This document shows, piece after piece, positions 7,868 through 17,056 of a stretch of DNA of 64,000 nucleotides. How positions within the stretch are numbered: the first letter of the stretch is position 1; each line of letters begins with the position of its first letter. Where the stretch lies: positions 62,001 through 126,000 of the forward strand of contig CAKUBI010000002.1 in NCBI GenBank assembly GCA_934636865.1, written 5' to 3'. The notes beneath the pieces are model-generated. The model saw only the letters and a program-made list of their open reading frames with translations, did not search any database and had not been told where the DNA came from. The position numbers and the translations under genes were made by a program. The stretch comes from an uncultured Oscillospiraceae bacterium (GTDB lineage: Bacteria > Bacillota > Clostridia > Oscillospirales > Oscillospiraceae).

Positions 7868-9250
7868 TCACAGTGCGCATTTGCCGCGCTTCAAATATTC
7901 GCCCGTTTTGCCGCCGACGACCCTGCCGCCGTCCACCTGTAATGTGCCGCGCAGGTAGACCTTCGACACGCCGCCGTTCGTGCGGAAGCCCTCGAACGGC
8001 GTGTAGCCCGCTTTGGAGAGCATGTCCGCGCTGTGGAGCACATGGCTCGCGCCGGGATCGTAAACGACGATGTCCGCGTCGCTGCCGGGGGCGATGATAC
8101 CCTTGCGCGGGAAGAGACCGTAGAGCTTGGCGGGGTTCTCGCTCAGCGCGCGGCACACGCCCGCGAGCGAGAGCTTGTTTTCGTTCATGGCGATGGTGTA
8201 AACGACCTCGCCGCGCGTTTCAACGCCGGGAAGTCCGCCGGGGATCTTCGTGAAGTCCTCGCGGCCCATGTTCTTCTGCTCAAGCGTGAACGAGCAGTGG
8301 TCGGTCGAGATGGTCTGCACCTCGCCGCGGCGCAGGGCCTTCCAGAGCGCCTCGCTGTCCTCCTGCGAGCGGATGGGCGGCGCGCAGACATAGCGCGCGG
8401 CGGAGGAAAAGTCGGGATCGTAGTAAACGCCGTCGTCGAGCGCGAGATACTGCGGGCAGGTCTCGACATACACGGTCTGCCCGCGGCGGCGCGCCGCGGC
8501 GATCTCGGTGAGCGAGGCCCTGTTCGTCGTGTGGACGATGATGACGGGCGCGTCCGCCGCCTGCGCGATGCGCAGAAGCCGCGAGACGGCCTCGGCCTCG
8601 AGATAGTCGGGCCGCGAGATCGGGTGCGACACCACGTCCGCGCCAAGGCCGCTCGCCTTGAGCTCGGCAATGCGCGCGTCGATCACACCCGCGTTCTCGC
8701 AGTGCACGCCCGCGATGCCGCCGCGGACCTTGAGCGCCTTGAGCGCGCGGTAGACCGCGCCGTCGCCGATCATCATGGCGGGGTAGGTGAGGTACATCTT
8801 GAAGGACGTGATGCCCGCGTCGAACATGGTGTCGAGCTCGCCCTCGATGCTCTCATTCCAGTCGTCGATGGTCATATGGAAGCCGTAGTCGCAGTAGCAG
8901 CGGCCGTCGGCCTTCCTGTGCCAGAGATCAAGCCCGCAGGCAAGGGATTCTCCTTTATTGGGGCAGGCGAAGTCGATGACGGTCGTCGTGCCGCCGCGGA
9001 TGGCGCTTTTGCTGCCGCTTTCAAAATCGTCCGCCGTCGTCGTGCTGCACACGTCGAGATCAAAGTGCGTGTGCGCGTCGATAAAGCCGGGGAAGAGCGT
9101 GCAGCCCGTCACATCGACGATCTCGCTCTGCGCGGCGAGCTCGGGAGGGATATGGCCGACCATTGCGATCGTTTCGCCGTCGATGAGCACGTCGGCGCGA
9201 CGGCAGCCGCGGCCGCTGGCGACAAAGCCGCCTCGAAGCAGTGTTTTCAT
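7868..9250 (-). CDS. hydA: D-hydantoinase / dihydropyrimidinase-family amidohydrolase
   Basis: A 460-aa cyclic amidohydrolase. It has the metal motif DAHTHFDLD (H60, H62), a likely carbamylated lysine K151 in TSFKMYLTYP, VHCENAG around 183, a later histidine in VHTTN, and the aspartate of STDHCSF near 320. This is the full binuclear-zinc set of dihydropyrimidinases. In purine-degrading anaerobes the equivalent gene (hyuA/hydA) sits with ygeW, ygeY, ygfK, ssnA and xdh and is proposed to open a purine- or hydantoin-derived ring. The start has AAGGAGG 8-10 bp upstream. The true ring substrate cannot be read from sequence. Confidence 0.9.
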   Translation of the reverse strand: MKTLLRGGFVASGRGCRRADVLIDGETIAMVGHIPPELAAQSEIVDVTGCTLFPGFIDAHTHFDLDVCSTTTADDFESGSKSAIRGGTTTVIDFACPNKGESLACGLDLWHRKADGRCYCDYGFHMTIDDWNESIEGELDTMFDAGITSFKMYLTYPAMMIGDGAVYRALKALKVRGGIAGVHCENAGVIDARIAELKASGLGADVVSHPISRPDYLEAEAVSRLLRIAQAADAPVIIVHTTNRASLTEIAAARRRGQTVYVETCPQYLALDDGVYYDPDFSSAARYVCAPPIRSQEDSEALWKALRRGEVQTISTDHCSFTLEQKNMGREDFTKIPGGLPGVETRGEVVYTIAMNENKLSLAGVCRALSENPAKLYGLFPRKGIIAPGSDADIVVYDPGASHVLHSADMLSKAGYTPFEGFRTNGGVSKVYLRGTLQVDGGRVVGGKTGEYLKRGKCAL

Positions 9251-9295
9251 GGAAGAACCTCCTTATGAAAAAGAATACCATTCCAATTTACCGTC

Positions 9296-9304
9296 AGCAT
9301 AGCA
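9296..9304 (-). promoter_or_regulatory. Extended -10 promoter of hydA
   Basis: On the minus strand TGC directly precedes TATGCT within AAAAATATGCTATGCTG, about 45 bp above the hydA start. No good -35 is visible. The same 17-mer recurs upstream of the GNAT gene (35761-35777). Confidence 0.5.
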
Positions 9305-9387
9305 TATTTTTCGCCTGATTTCCATAGCATCGGCAAAAAATGTAAAAAGGTACAAGTTTACAAATAAAATTTCGTAGAAATGCCGTC

Positions 9388-9416
9388 TTGAGAAAAGCAG
9401 GGAGGGACGATAGAAT
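9388..9416 (+). promoter_or_regulatory. Promoter of the 5'-nucleotidase gene
   Basis: TTGAGA (9388-9393), 17 bp, TAGAAT (9411-9416). This leaves a leader of about 130 nt before the start codon. The rest of the 302-bp divergent gap (9251-9552) holds the hydA promoter and no recognisable gene. Confidence 0.6.
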
Positions 9417-9552
9417 AAAATCATACTACATTCCGCTTTTTTGGAAAGGCGGCGTCCGGCGTGCGGACCGGGTTTACTGAGGGATAGAACGTCCCGCGCG
9501 CCGCGCCGGTCTGACCGGAAGGGCGGAATGAAAATTGAGGAGGAAAAACACA

Positions 9553-11631
9553 ATGCGAAAGTTCCTATCCGTTCTGCTCGCAATGGCGATGGTCCTGTCC
9601 CTGACCGTGACCAGCTTTGCGGCGGACACCGCTTCGGGCGAGATGGCGGGCAAGACCGTTATCCTGCACACGAACGACGTCCACGGCGCGGTGGAAGGCT
9701 ATGCCTACATCGCAGCGCTCAAGGCCGACTATGAGGCCAAGGGCGCCGAGGTCATCCTGGTCGACGCCGGCGACTACAGCCAGGGCACGACCTACGTCAG
9801 CACCACCAAGGGCGCCGACGCGGTGGACATGATGAATGCCACCGGCTACGACGTTGTCACGCTCGGCAACCACGAGTTTGACTACGGCTATGCCCAGCTC
9901 AAGGACAACATGAGCAAGGCCAAGTTCAAGGTCCTGTGTGCGGACGTCTACAATGAGGACGGCACGCCCATCTTCGACGCGAACTACACCTACACCACCA
10001 AGTCCGGCGTGAAGGTCGGCTTCTTCGGCATGGAGACGCCCGAGACCCAGACCAAGACCAACCCCGCGCTCATCAAGGGCCTCAAGTTCGACACCGAGCT
10101 TGCCAAGGTCGGCGAGAAGCAGGTCGCCGCGCTCAAGGACGCCGACATCGTCATCTGCCTTGCCCACCTGGGCGTGGACGAGTCCTCCGAGCCCTACACC
10201 TCTTATGAGCTCTACAAGAACGTCAAGGGCATCGACTTCATCATCGACGGTCACTCCCACACCGTGATGACCAAGGGCCCGAACGGCGAGCCCATCCAGT
10301 CCACCGGCACCGCATTCCAGAACATCGGCGTGATCGTCATCGACGACGCCAGCAAGAAGATCGAGAGCAACTCCCTCTTCGAGATCAAGGACGACACCGC
10401 GAAGGACGCCGCCGTCTCTGCCGCCGCGCAGAAGATCGTTGACCGCGTGAACGCGGAATACGGCGCGAAGTTCGCCATCAGCAAGGTCGAGCTCAACGGC
10501 GCGAAGGCCCCCAACGGCAACCGTGACGTCGAGACCAACAACGGCGACCTTATCACCGACGCGATGCTCTGGAAGGTCCTGCAGAACAAGGACGGCCTGA
10601 CCGTGAACGAGGACCATGTTGTTGCCGTGACCAACGGCGGCGGCATCCGCGCGGCCATCAAGCCGGGCGATGTGACCAAGAAGGACATCAACACCGTTCT
10701 GCCGTTCGGCAACACGGTCGCGGTCGTTTACGTCACCGGCGAGCAGCTGCTCGAGGCGCTTGAAGCCTCCACCTTCTGCACGCCCGAGTCCATCGGCGGC
10801 TTCCCTCAGGTCTCCGGCATCAACTTCACCATCCACACCGGCAAGGCCTACGACAAGAATGACGACACCTATCCCGGCTCCACCTACTACGGCCCCAAGT
10901 CCATCAACCGTGTGACGATCAACAGCATCAACGGCAAGGACTTCAAGGCCAATGAGGTCTATGCGGTCGTGACGAACAACTTCTGCGCCGCCGGCGGCGA
11001 CACCTACTATGCCTTTGCCGCGGCTTCCGCACAGTTCGACACCGGTATCCCCCTGGACGAGGCTGTGATGGAGTATGTGACCAAGGAGCTCAAGGGCGTC
11101 ATCGGTGAGAAGTATGCCGCGCCCCAGGGCCGCATCACCTACTTCAACCCCTTCAAGGACGTGAAGACGACCTCCTGGTACTTCAACTACATGATCCACC
11201 TCTATGAGGACGGCGTCATCTCCGGCACCAGCCCCACGACCTACGCCCCCGACGGCAAGCTGACCTGGGCGCAGGCGCTCAAGCTCCTGCTCGTCAGCAG
11301 CGGCGACCTCAAGTCTGAGGACGCGGTCGGCGCCGACTGGAGCAAGAACACCATCGCCAAGGCCTCCGAGCTCGGCCTGGTTGCCGCGGACCTCGACGGC
11401 ACCAAGACCATCACCCGCCTGGAGTTCTGCCAGATCGCGGCCAAGCTCAACAAGCTTGCCGAGTCCAAGAACGACAGCATCTTCACCGACTGCAAGGACG
11501 GTTATGTGATGGCGCTCGTTGACGCGAAGGTCATCGACGGTATGACCGAGAACACCTTCGAGCCCGACGCTTCCCTGACCCGCGCGCAGATCGCCAAGAT
11601 CATCTATCAGCTGAACCTGATCGAAAAGTAA
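9553..11631 (+). CDS. Secreted 5'-nucleotidase with C-terminal SLH domains
   Basis: A 692-aa exported enzyme of the UshA/YfkN-type 5'-nucleotidase/2',3'-cyclic phosphodiesterase family. The signal peptide spans residues 1 to about 26 (ends SFAADT). The metallophosphoesterase domain follows (HTNDVHG, DAGDY, LGNHEFDYG, AHLGVD, DGHSHT), then the 5'-nucleotidase C-terminal domain (NNGDLITDA, TNGGGIRA). The last 170 residues carry two S-layer-homology repeats (FKDVKTTSWYF and FTDCKDGYVMAL), which should tether it to the wall. It would release nucleosides or bases from extracellular nucleotides. Start chosen at the ATG after AGGAGG. It sits between hydantoinase and ygfK, consistent with feeding purine catabolism. 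Confidence 0.93.
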   Translation: MRKFLSVLLAMAMVLSLTVTSFAADTASGEMAGKTVILHTNDVHGAVEGYAYIAALKADYEAKGAEVILVDAGDYSQGTTYVSTTKGADAVDMMNATGYDVVTLGNHEFDYGYAQLKDNMSKAKFKVLCADVYNEDGTPIFDANYTYTTKSGVKVGFFGMETPETQTKTNPALIKGLKFDTELAKVGEKQVAALKDADIVICLAHLGVDESSEPYTSYELYKNVKGIDFIIDGHSHTVMTKGPNGEPIQSTGTAFQNIGVIVIDDASKKIESNSLFEIKDDTAKDAAVSAAAQKIVDRVNAEYGAKFAISKVELNGAKAPNGNRDVETNNGDLITDAMLWKVLQNKDGLTVNEDHVVAVTNGGGIRAAIKPGDVTKKDINTVLPFGNTVAVVYVTGEQLLEALEASTFCTPESIGGFPQVSGINFTIHTGKAYDKNDDTYPGSTYYGPKSINRVTINSINGKDFKANEVYAVVTNNFCAAGGDTYYAFAAASAQFDTGIPLDEAVMEYVTKELKGVIGEKYAAPQGRITYFNPFKDVKTTSWYFNYMIHLYEDGVISGTSPTTYAPDGKLTWAQALKLLLVSSGDLKSEDAVGADWSKNTIAKASELGLVAADLDGTKTITRLEFCQIAAKLNKLAESKNDSIFTDCKDGYVMALVDAKVIDGMTENTFEPDASLTRAQIAKIIYQLNLIEK

Positions 11632-11647
11632 GGCAAAGCAAATCAGA

Positions 11648-11683
11648 AGGCCCCGCACCGATACGGTGCGGGGCCTTTCTTTA
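11648..11683 (+). terminator. Terminator of the 5'-nucleotidase gene
   Basis: A 13-bp GC-rich stem (AGGCCCCGCACCG and complement, 3-nt loop) followed by TTCTTTAT, 17 bp after the stop. Confidence 0.88.
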
Positions 11684-11720
11684 TCAAGAGAGCCTGCTTT
11701 GGCGAGCGTAAGAGCGGCAA

Positions 11721-11754
11721 AAAGCGGAGGACCGGTTGTCCGGTCCTCCGCTTT
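11721..11754 (-). terminator. Terminator of ssnA-ygfK
   Basis: A 15-bp perfect stem (AAAGCGGAGGACCGG and complement) with a 4-nt loop, 12 bp below the ygfK stop. It is followed on the minus strand by a run of five Ts. Confidence 0.85.
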
Positions 11755-11765
11755 CGATCAGCGGC

Positions 11766-14720
11766 TTATGCGTACAGGTAGCCGTACTTGTCGCGCACGG
11801 TGAGGATGAGGGCCTCGAGCTCGACGGGAAGATCATTGTCGCAGCTGGCGAGGTCGTATTCCTTCACGCCGTCCTCATAGCGCAGGCGGATCTTATCCTC
11901 GTCCTCGAAGAGAACGCCGTAGTTCTCGCTCTCGTCCATGTCCTCCGCGGTCTGGAAGAGGGTGAACTTATCGTGGCAGGGCTCGCTTGCGTAGGGGCAG
12001 AACTGCGTGCAGTTGCCGCACTCGTTGCACATCTTATCGACGTGGACGATCTCGTGCGAGCCGTCGGCCATCTTGATGACGACGTTCGCGCGGTTCGGGC
12101 AGGAATCGACGCAGTTCTCGCATACGGTGGAGCACTGTAAGCAGCGCTCGCCGTCGCAGGCGCACTGATTGGCCATGGCGAGCACGCCCTTTTTGGCCTG
12201 CGCGTCGAACTCGGTCACGTCGGCCTCGGCGGGGATGTCGTAGATGTGCGGATGGCCAATGACGATCTCGGCAAAGCGCGCGGCGTCGGCAATGCCCTCG
12301 ACCACGGTGGCGGGGCCGCGGTGCGCGTCGCCCGCGCAGTAAACGCCGGGGACGTTCGTCTCGAACGCGGGCCCCTTGCGCTCCATCTCGATGCCGTTCG
12401 CGGCCATGAGCTCGGCGTCTACCTGCTCGCCGACGGCGGAGATGACCATGTCGCAGGGGATGGAGAACTGCTCGCCGGACTTGACGGGGCTGCGGCGGCC
12501 GGTCTCGTCGGGCTCGCCGAGGACCATCTTGTCGCACAGCAGCTTGCCGCGGCTCTGCTTGACGGGCGCAGCCAGCTCGACGAATTCAACGCCCTCGGCG
12601 ATGGCGAGCTGCAGCTCGTGCTCGTCGGCGGGCATGAATTTCTTCGTGCGGCGGTAGAGGATGGTCGCGTGCGCGCCCATTCGCTTGGCGACGCGGGCGG
12701 CGTCCATGGCGGTGTTGCCCGCGCCGACCACGACGATGTTGCCGTTCAGGCAGGGCTTGACCTGCTTTTTCATCTTCTTCATCCACTCGATCACGCCCTG
12801 CACGTTGCCCTCGATGTCGAGTTTTCCGGGCTTCCACGCGCCGGTGGCCATCAGGATGTGGGTGTAGCCCAGCTTTTTGAGCTCCTCGACGGACGGGGCG
12901 GGCTTGCCGAGCTTGACTTCAACGCCGTAGCGCTCCATGAGCGCGACGTCCTTGTCGATGGCCTCATCGCTGATGCGGAAGGCGGGGATCACGTAGCGCG
13001 GCACGCCGCCGAGTTTGCGCTCGCGCTCAAAGATCGTGGTGGGCACGCCCTCGCGGCCGAGGAAGTACGCCGCGGCGATGCCGGTCGGGCCGCCGCCGAC
13101 GATGGCGGCCTTCTTCTCGTCGCCGATCGGCTCGGGCATGCGGAGGGACGCCATGAGCGCGCTGTAGCCCTTTTCGGCGGCGAGGAGCTTTGTCTCACGG
13201 ATGTGGACGGACTCATCGTAGAAGTTGCGCGAGCACCTGCCCTGGCAGCGGTGCGCGCAGATGGTGCCGGTGATGAACGGCAGGGCGTTCTTCTCGGTGA
13301 TGAGCTTCAGCGCGGGGCCGTAGAGCCCCTTGCGGCAGAGCTCGAGATACTCGGGAATGTCCTGCCCGATGGGGCAGCCGCCCTTGCAGGGGGCCTCGAA
13401 GCAGTCGAGCAGCGGGACCTGCTCGCTGCTTTTGCGGGAGGGGAGGGGCTTGATGGGCTTTAAGTGGTGGAAATCGTGCAGCGCGCCGGCCGCGAGATCG
13501 GAGATCGCGGCGGAGTCGTTGCCGGCGAACGCGCGGTAGGGCATGTCCTCGACCTTTTCGACCATCTGGTGCAGGCGGTTGTAGCCGCCGGGCTTTAGGA
13601 TGGTGGTGGCGACGGTGATGGGCCAGATGCCCGCGGCGAAGAGCTTATCGCAGTTGAAATAATCCGCGCCGCCCGCGAACGAGATGCGCATTTTGCCGCC
13701 AAACTGACGGGAGATGCGGCTGCACATTTCGATCGTCAGCGGGAAGAGACTGCGGCCGGACATGTACATTTCGTCGTTTGGCAGCTCCCCGCGCGTCGTA
13801 TCGACAGGGAAGGTGTTGGAGAGCTTGAGGCCGAATTCAAGGCCCTGCTTGTCCGCAAGCTTCTGCAGCCGCTCGAACATCGGTACGGCGTCCTCCCACT
13901 GCAGGTCCTCGTTGAAGTGGTGCTCGTCGAAAACGATGTAGTCATAGCCCATGGAATCGAGGATGCTGCGGGCGGTCTTGTAGCCGAGAATGGTCGGGTT
14001 GCACTTGACGAAGGTGTGCAGGTGCTTTTCCTTCAGAAGGTAGCTTGCGATGCGCTCGATCTCCTGCGGCGGGCAGCCGTGGAGCGTGGAGAGCGTGACG
14101 GAGCGGGAGACGTTGGGGGAGATGGACGCGATGAAGTCCTTCTCCTCGGGGAAAAGCTCGGTGAGGACCTTTTTGCACTCCTTGAACTGAGCGGTCTTAC
14201 TTGCGTCCATCATGTTGTTGATGTAGGTGTTGACCTTGCGGCCCTTGATGCCGTCGAGATCATAGCCGACGGACATGTTGAACACGAACCCGTCGGGATC
14301 ACCGAAGCCGTAGACCCGGCTCATCACCTTGAGCGCGCACCAGGCCTTGATGTACTCGTCCTGCGCCTGCTGGACGGTCAGCTCGGTGGACCACTCCTGA
14401 TTGTAGCCCTCGTCGGCGGCGAGGATGCAGGGACGGGGCACGCAGGCGGCAAGCTCCGCGCCGTCCATCTTCTGCACGGTCTTGACCTCGAAAAAGCGCG
14501 CGCCCGCGGCATAGGCTGCGATGATGTTCTGCGCGAGCTGGCTGTTGGGGCCCGCCGCGGGGCCGAACGGCGTTTCGATGCGCTCGCCGAAGATCGGCAG
14601 GCTCTTGCCGCCTGCATGATAGTGCTTATGAACGCCGAACACGTCGCCGCACTGGGCGTATTCGGCCGTGACCCAGTTCATCAGAGCGTCGAACGGGATG
14701 GGATACATTTTTTCAGACAT
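11766..14720 (-). CDS. ygfK: YgfK, putative selenate reductase/flavin-FeS oxidoreductase subunit
   Basis: A 984-aa multidomain protein matching the YgfK family in length and order. The N-terminal half is a dihydroorotate-dehydrogenase-like barrel. A cysteine cluster near residues 430-505 (APCKGGCPIGQ, CAHRCQGRCSRNF) resembles the FeS region of glutamate-synthase small subunits. A two-dinucleotide-fold FAD/NAD(P)H module follows (AIVGGGPTGIAAAYF, VVVGAGNTAMDAARV). The C-terminus is a ferredoxin-type segment with at least eight cysteines (CLQCSTVCENC, CNECGNCTQFCPYA). It probably moves electrons between NAD(P)H and a purine-catabolic reductase or hydroxylase. The selenate-reductase name is historical. 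It follows ssnA by 24 bp as an operon. Confidence 0.93.
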   Translation of the reverse strand: MSEKMYPIPFDALMNWVTAEYAQCGDVFGVHKHYHAGGKSLPIFGERIETPFGPAAGPNSQLAQNIIAAYAAGARFFEVKTVQKMDGAELAACVPRPCILAADEGYNQEWSTELTVQQAQDEYIKAWCALKVMSRVYGFGDPDGFVFNMSVGYDLDGIKGRKVNTYINNMMDASKTAQFKECKKVLTELFPEEKDFIASISPNVSRSVTLSTLHGCPPQEIERIASYLLKEKHLHTFVKCNPTILGYKTARSILDSMGYDYIVFDEHHFNEDLQWEDAVPMFERLQKLADKQGLEFGLKLSNTFPVDTTRGELPNDEMYMSGRSLFPLTIEMCSRISRQFGGKMRISFAGGADYFNCDKLFAAGIWPITVATTILKPGGYNRLHQMVEKVEDMPYRAFAGNDSAAISDLAAGALHDFHHLKPIKPLPSRKSSEQVPLLDCFEAPCKGGCPIGQDIPEYLELCRKGLYGPALKLITEKNALPFITGTICAHRCQGRCSRNFYDESVHIRETKLLAAEKGYSALMASLRMPEPIGDEKKAAIVGGGPTGIAAAYFLGREGVPTTIFERERKLGGVPRYVIPAFRISDEAIDKDVALMERYGVEVKLGKPAPSVEELKKLGYTHILMATGAWKPGKLDIEGNVQGVIEWMKKMKKQVKPCLNGNIVVVGAGNTAMDAARVAKRMGAHATILYRRTKKFMPADEHELQLAIAEGVEFVELAAPVKQSRGKLLCDKMVLGEPDETGRRSPVKSGEQFSIPCDMVISAVGEQVDAELMAANGIEMERKGPAFETNVPGVYCAGDAHRGPATVVEGIADAARFAEIVIGHPHIYDIPAEADVTEFDAQAKKGVLAMANQCACDGERCLQCSTVCENCVDSCPNRANVVIKMADGSHEIVHVDKMCNECGNCTQFCPYASEPCHDKFTLFQTAEDMDESENYGVLFEDEDKIRLRYEDGVKEYDLASCDNDLPVELEALILTVRDKYGYLYA

Positions 14721-14744
14721 GGAAGTTCTCCTTTCTCTCTGCGA

Positions 14745-16088
14745 TCAATAGTCCTCGCCGTTGAGGGAGGTCCACAGCTTCTTTGCCGCCTCGAGGATGT
14801 GGGCGTTTTCAGCCTCCTCGTCGATGCCGACGAGCTCGCGGTCGAGCATGAGCGTCTTACCGGCGGCGATGGTGGTTTGGCATTGACGGCCCGTCATGCC
14901 GAAGATCATATGGCCGTCGATGTTCGCGTCGGAGAAGGGGGTGAAGGGCTTGTAGTCCATGACGATGATGTCCGCCGCCGCGCCGGGCTTCAAAACGCCG
15001 AGCGGGTCGGGGAAGTACTTCGCGCCGATCTTTGCATTGTTCTTGAAGAGCATGTCCGTCACCTCGCACCAGCCGACGTTCGGCAGGCAGTTCTGGCTGC
15101 GCTGGGAGCAGAGGGCGACCTTGAGGGACTCAAGCATGTCGTTCGTGTAAGCGTCGGTGCCCATGCCGAGGAGGATGCCGCGCTTGTAGAGCTGGAGCAC
15201 GGGGCAGATGCCGATGGCGTTGCCCATGTTGGACTCGGGGTTGTTGACGACCATCGTGCCGGTCTCCTTGATGATCTCCATCTCGGCGGTGTTGACATGG
15301 ATGCAGTGGCCGAGGATGGTCCTGGGGCCGAGGATGCCGTGGTCCTGCAGGCGCTGCACGGGGCGGCGGCCATAGTTCTGGAGGGAGTCGTACACGTCGT
15401 TCATGCCCTCGGACACGTGGATGTGGTAGCCCGTGCGGCCATTGTTGGCTTCGACCATGCGCTCGAACGTCTTATCGGAGATCGTAAAGAGCGCGTGACC
15501 GCCGAACATTGCCGCGAGCATGGGATCTTTGCGCCGCTCGCACTCGGTGATGAAGTCGGCGTTTTCCTGAATAGCCTGTAAGCACTTCTCCTCGCCGTCG
15601 CGGTCGGAGACCTCGTAGCACAGGCAGGAGCGAAGACCAAGGCGCTTGCTCTCCTCGGCAATCGTGTGGAGCGTGCCGGGGATCTCGCCGTAGGAGGCGT
15701 GATGGTCGAAAATGGTCGTTACGCCCTGCTTGATCGAGTCGATGTAGAGCGCGGTGGCGCTGGCCTTCGTGCCGTCCATCATCAGATGGCGGTCGATGGC
15801 CCACCACGTGCCGTTGAGCACCTCGTAAAAGTTCGTGGGGTTATTGCCCTTGATCGACAGGCCGCGGGCGAGGGCGGAGTAAATGTGCGTGTGCGCGTTG
15901 ATGAACGCGGGCATGATGACGCCGCCCCTGGCGTCGATGATCTCCGCGCCGGGGTACTTTAAGCGAAGGGCGGCTTCCTCGCCGATTTCGACGATCTTCG
16001 CGCCCTCGTAGGCGACGGCACCGTGCTCGAAATAGCCCTGCGCGCTCTCATCGCGGGTGATAAGGCGGCCGTTGGTGACAAGTTTCAT
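14745..16088 (-). CDS. ssnA: SsnA putative aminohydrolase
   Basis: A 447-aa amidohydrolase of the SsnA/TrzN-like deaminase group. The metal motif is NAHTHIYSA (H66, H68), with a further HVSEGMNDV and HCIHVNTAEM downstream where the other metal ligands of deaminases lie. The start is at the ATG preceded by GGAGGAG; an upstream in-frame ATG would add a basic, unconserved tail. SsnA is consistently neighboured by ygfK and xanthine dehydrogenase genes. Guanine-deaminase-like or ring-opening hydrolysis is likely, but the substrate is unproven. First gene of an ssnA-ygfK operon. Confidence 0.9.
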   Translation of the reverse strand: MKLVTNGRLITRDESAQGYFEHGAVAYEGAKIVEIGEEAALRLKYPGAEIIDARGGVIMPAFINAHTHIYSALARGLSIKGNNPTNFYEVLNGTWWAIDRHLMMDGTKASATALYIDSIKQGVTTIFDHHASYGEIPGTLHTIAEESKRLGLRSCLCYEVSDRDGEEKCLQAIQENADFITECERRKDPMLAAMFGGHALFTISDKTFERMVEANNGRTGYHIHVSEGMNDVYDSLQNYGRRPVQRLQDHGILGPRTILGHCIHVNTAEMEIIKETGTMVVNNPESNMGNAIGICPVLQLYKRGILLGMGTDAYTNDMLESLKVALCSQRSQNCLPNVGWCEVTDMLFKNNAKIGAKYFPDPLGVLKPGAAADIIVMDYKPFTPFSDANIDGHMIFGMTGRQCQTTIAAGKTLMLDRELVGIDEEAENAHILEAAKKLWTSLNGEDY

Positions 16089-16362
16089 AAAATTGCTCCT
16101 CCTTTTCCTGCTTGCCGCTTTCCCCGCCGCTTGCCGCGGCACCGCAAAAGGGAAAGAAAAAAGCGCCCCTCACACAGACACAGCGACCGCTCCCCATGGG
16201 GAACGACCGTACAGCCCGTGCGCGAAGCACTACGTTGCAGCTACCAAGCAGTATTTTAGTTTGCAGAAATATTTTACCGGAAACGCGAACAAAATGCACG
16301 TTTTTTCCGTCTGAATCAATGTAGAAAATGAAATGAAAATTTTGTGCAATTCGCGGAAAGAT
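16089..16362 (-). other. Non-coding leader region of ssnA
   Basis: These 274 bp between the 6S RNA and ssnA show no plausible coding frame. On the minus strand they contain an AT-rich stretch with TAAAAT-like -10 candidates (about 16250-16280), a GTTCCCC/GGGGAGC inverted repeat around 16194-16210, and a GC-rich purine-heavy segment just before the Shine-Dalgarno sequence. The spacing is long for a simple promoter, so a structured 5' leader is possible. I do not recognise a riboswitch class. Confidence 0.4.
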
Positions 16363-16570
16363 AAAAAGGTGCCCCGCAGCGGCCGTGTAAGCCCCGTCAA
16401 AACCTGCACCATTCTGGACAGGTGGGTTGTCTCTGTCCGGCTTTATTGCTTCCAACTTCCAGCCGCAGACGGCAGCTGGGAGGCCTGCAAACCACCGGAA
16501 CGTACCGGCATCCCTTATGACGAAATGTGGGTTTATAAAGAACTTATCACGCACCCCGCAGGGCACTATT
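16363..16570 (-). ncRNA. ssrS: 6S RNA
   Basis: The minus strand reads as a Clostridia-type 6S RNA. A 5' GTGCCCTGCG pairs with 3' TGCGGGGCAC to close the molecule. Characteristic blocks in between are GATAAGTTCTTTATAAACCC, GGGATGCCGGTACG, GGTGGTTTGCAGGCCTCC, AGTAAAGCCGGACAG and AACCCACCTG. It ends in CTTTTT, an intrinsic stop. Length is about 205 nt. 6S RNA mimics an open promoter and sequesters sigma-A RNA polymerase. The match is from memory of the consensus, not a covariance search. The ends are approximate. Confidence 0.78.
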
Positions 16571-16593
16571 CAGTTTACCGCGGAAAGCGGAGC

Positions 16594-16884
16594 TTATTCC
16601 TCGTCGGAGAGGATCTGCTCCATGAAGAGGTCGTAGACCTTGTCGATCTCCTCCTCGTCGTCAACGGTGACGAGAAATTCCTCGCCGTTTTCCATCTGGC
16701 TCTTGAGGATCACGAGACCGTATTCCTCTTCGTTTTCCTCTTCCTCGCTGCCTTCCTCGACCACGGGGAAAAAGGCCATGTAGGTGGTACCGTTATATTC
16801 CAGCGCATCGACGTATTCAAGCTCTACGTCGTTGCCCTCATCATCCGTCAGCGTGACAAAATTGGGGCCGAAATCCTCACTCAT
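16594..16884 (-). CDS. DUF1292 family protein
   Basis: A 96-aa very acidic protein. It has the DUF1292 pattern: TLTDDEGNDVELEYVDALEY at about residues 10-29, YMAFFPV, an acidic EEEENEEE stretch, then YGLVILK and FLVTVDDEEEIDKVYDLF. The family occurs beside yrrK/yrzL-type genes in Firmicutes and has no known function. Start chosen at the ATG after AGGAGGTG. It lies immediately upstream of the 6S RNA on the same strand, and no terminator separates them. Confidence 0.88.
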   Translation of the reverse strand: MSEDFGPNFVTLTDDEGNDVELEYVDALEYNGTTYMAFFPVVEEGSEEEENEEEYGLVILKSQMENGEEFLVTVDDEEEIDKVYDLFMEQILSDEE

Positions 16885-17056
16885 GGGGACACCTCCTGAT
16901 TGATTGTGCCACTGATTATAACGCAGCTCGCGCCAAAAAGCAAGACGAAAACGCAACGACTGCCCCACTTGACAGCCATGCTATACTATATTCTGTATCA
17001 TTATTGTAAGCTATGCGCTGCGGCGCATATTCGATCAGCAAAGGAGGAGGCGCTTT

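Noticed and set aside
9565..11658. 697-codon open frame antisense to the 5'-nucleotidase
   Set aside because: Translation is Val/Leu/Asp/Gly-rich without domains, caused by high third-position GC on the opposite strand.
16185..16215. Known purine riboswitch upstream of ssnA
   Set aside because: The conserved core of guanine/adenine or 2'-dG riboswitches was not found, and the small hairpins alone are not evidence.
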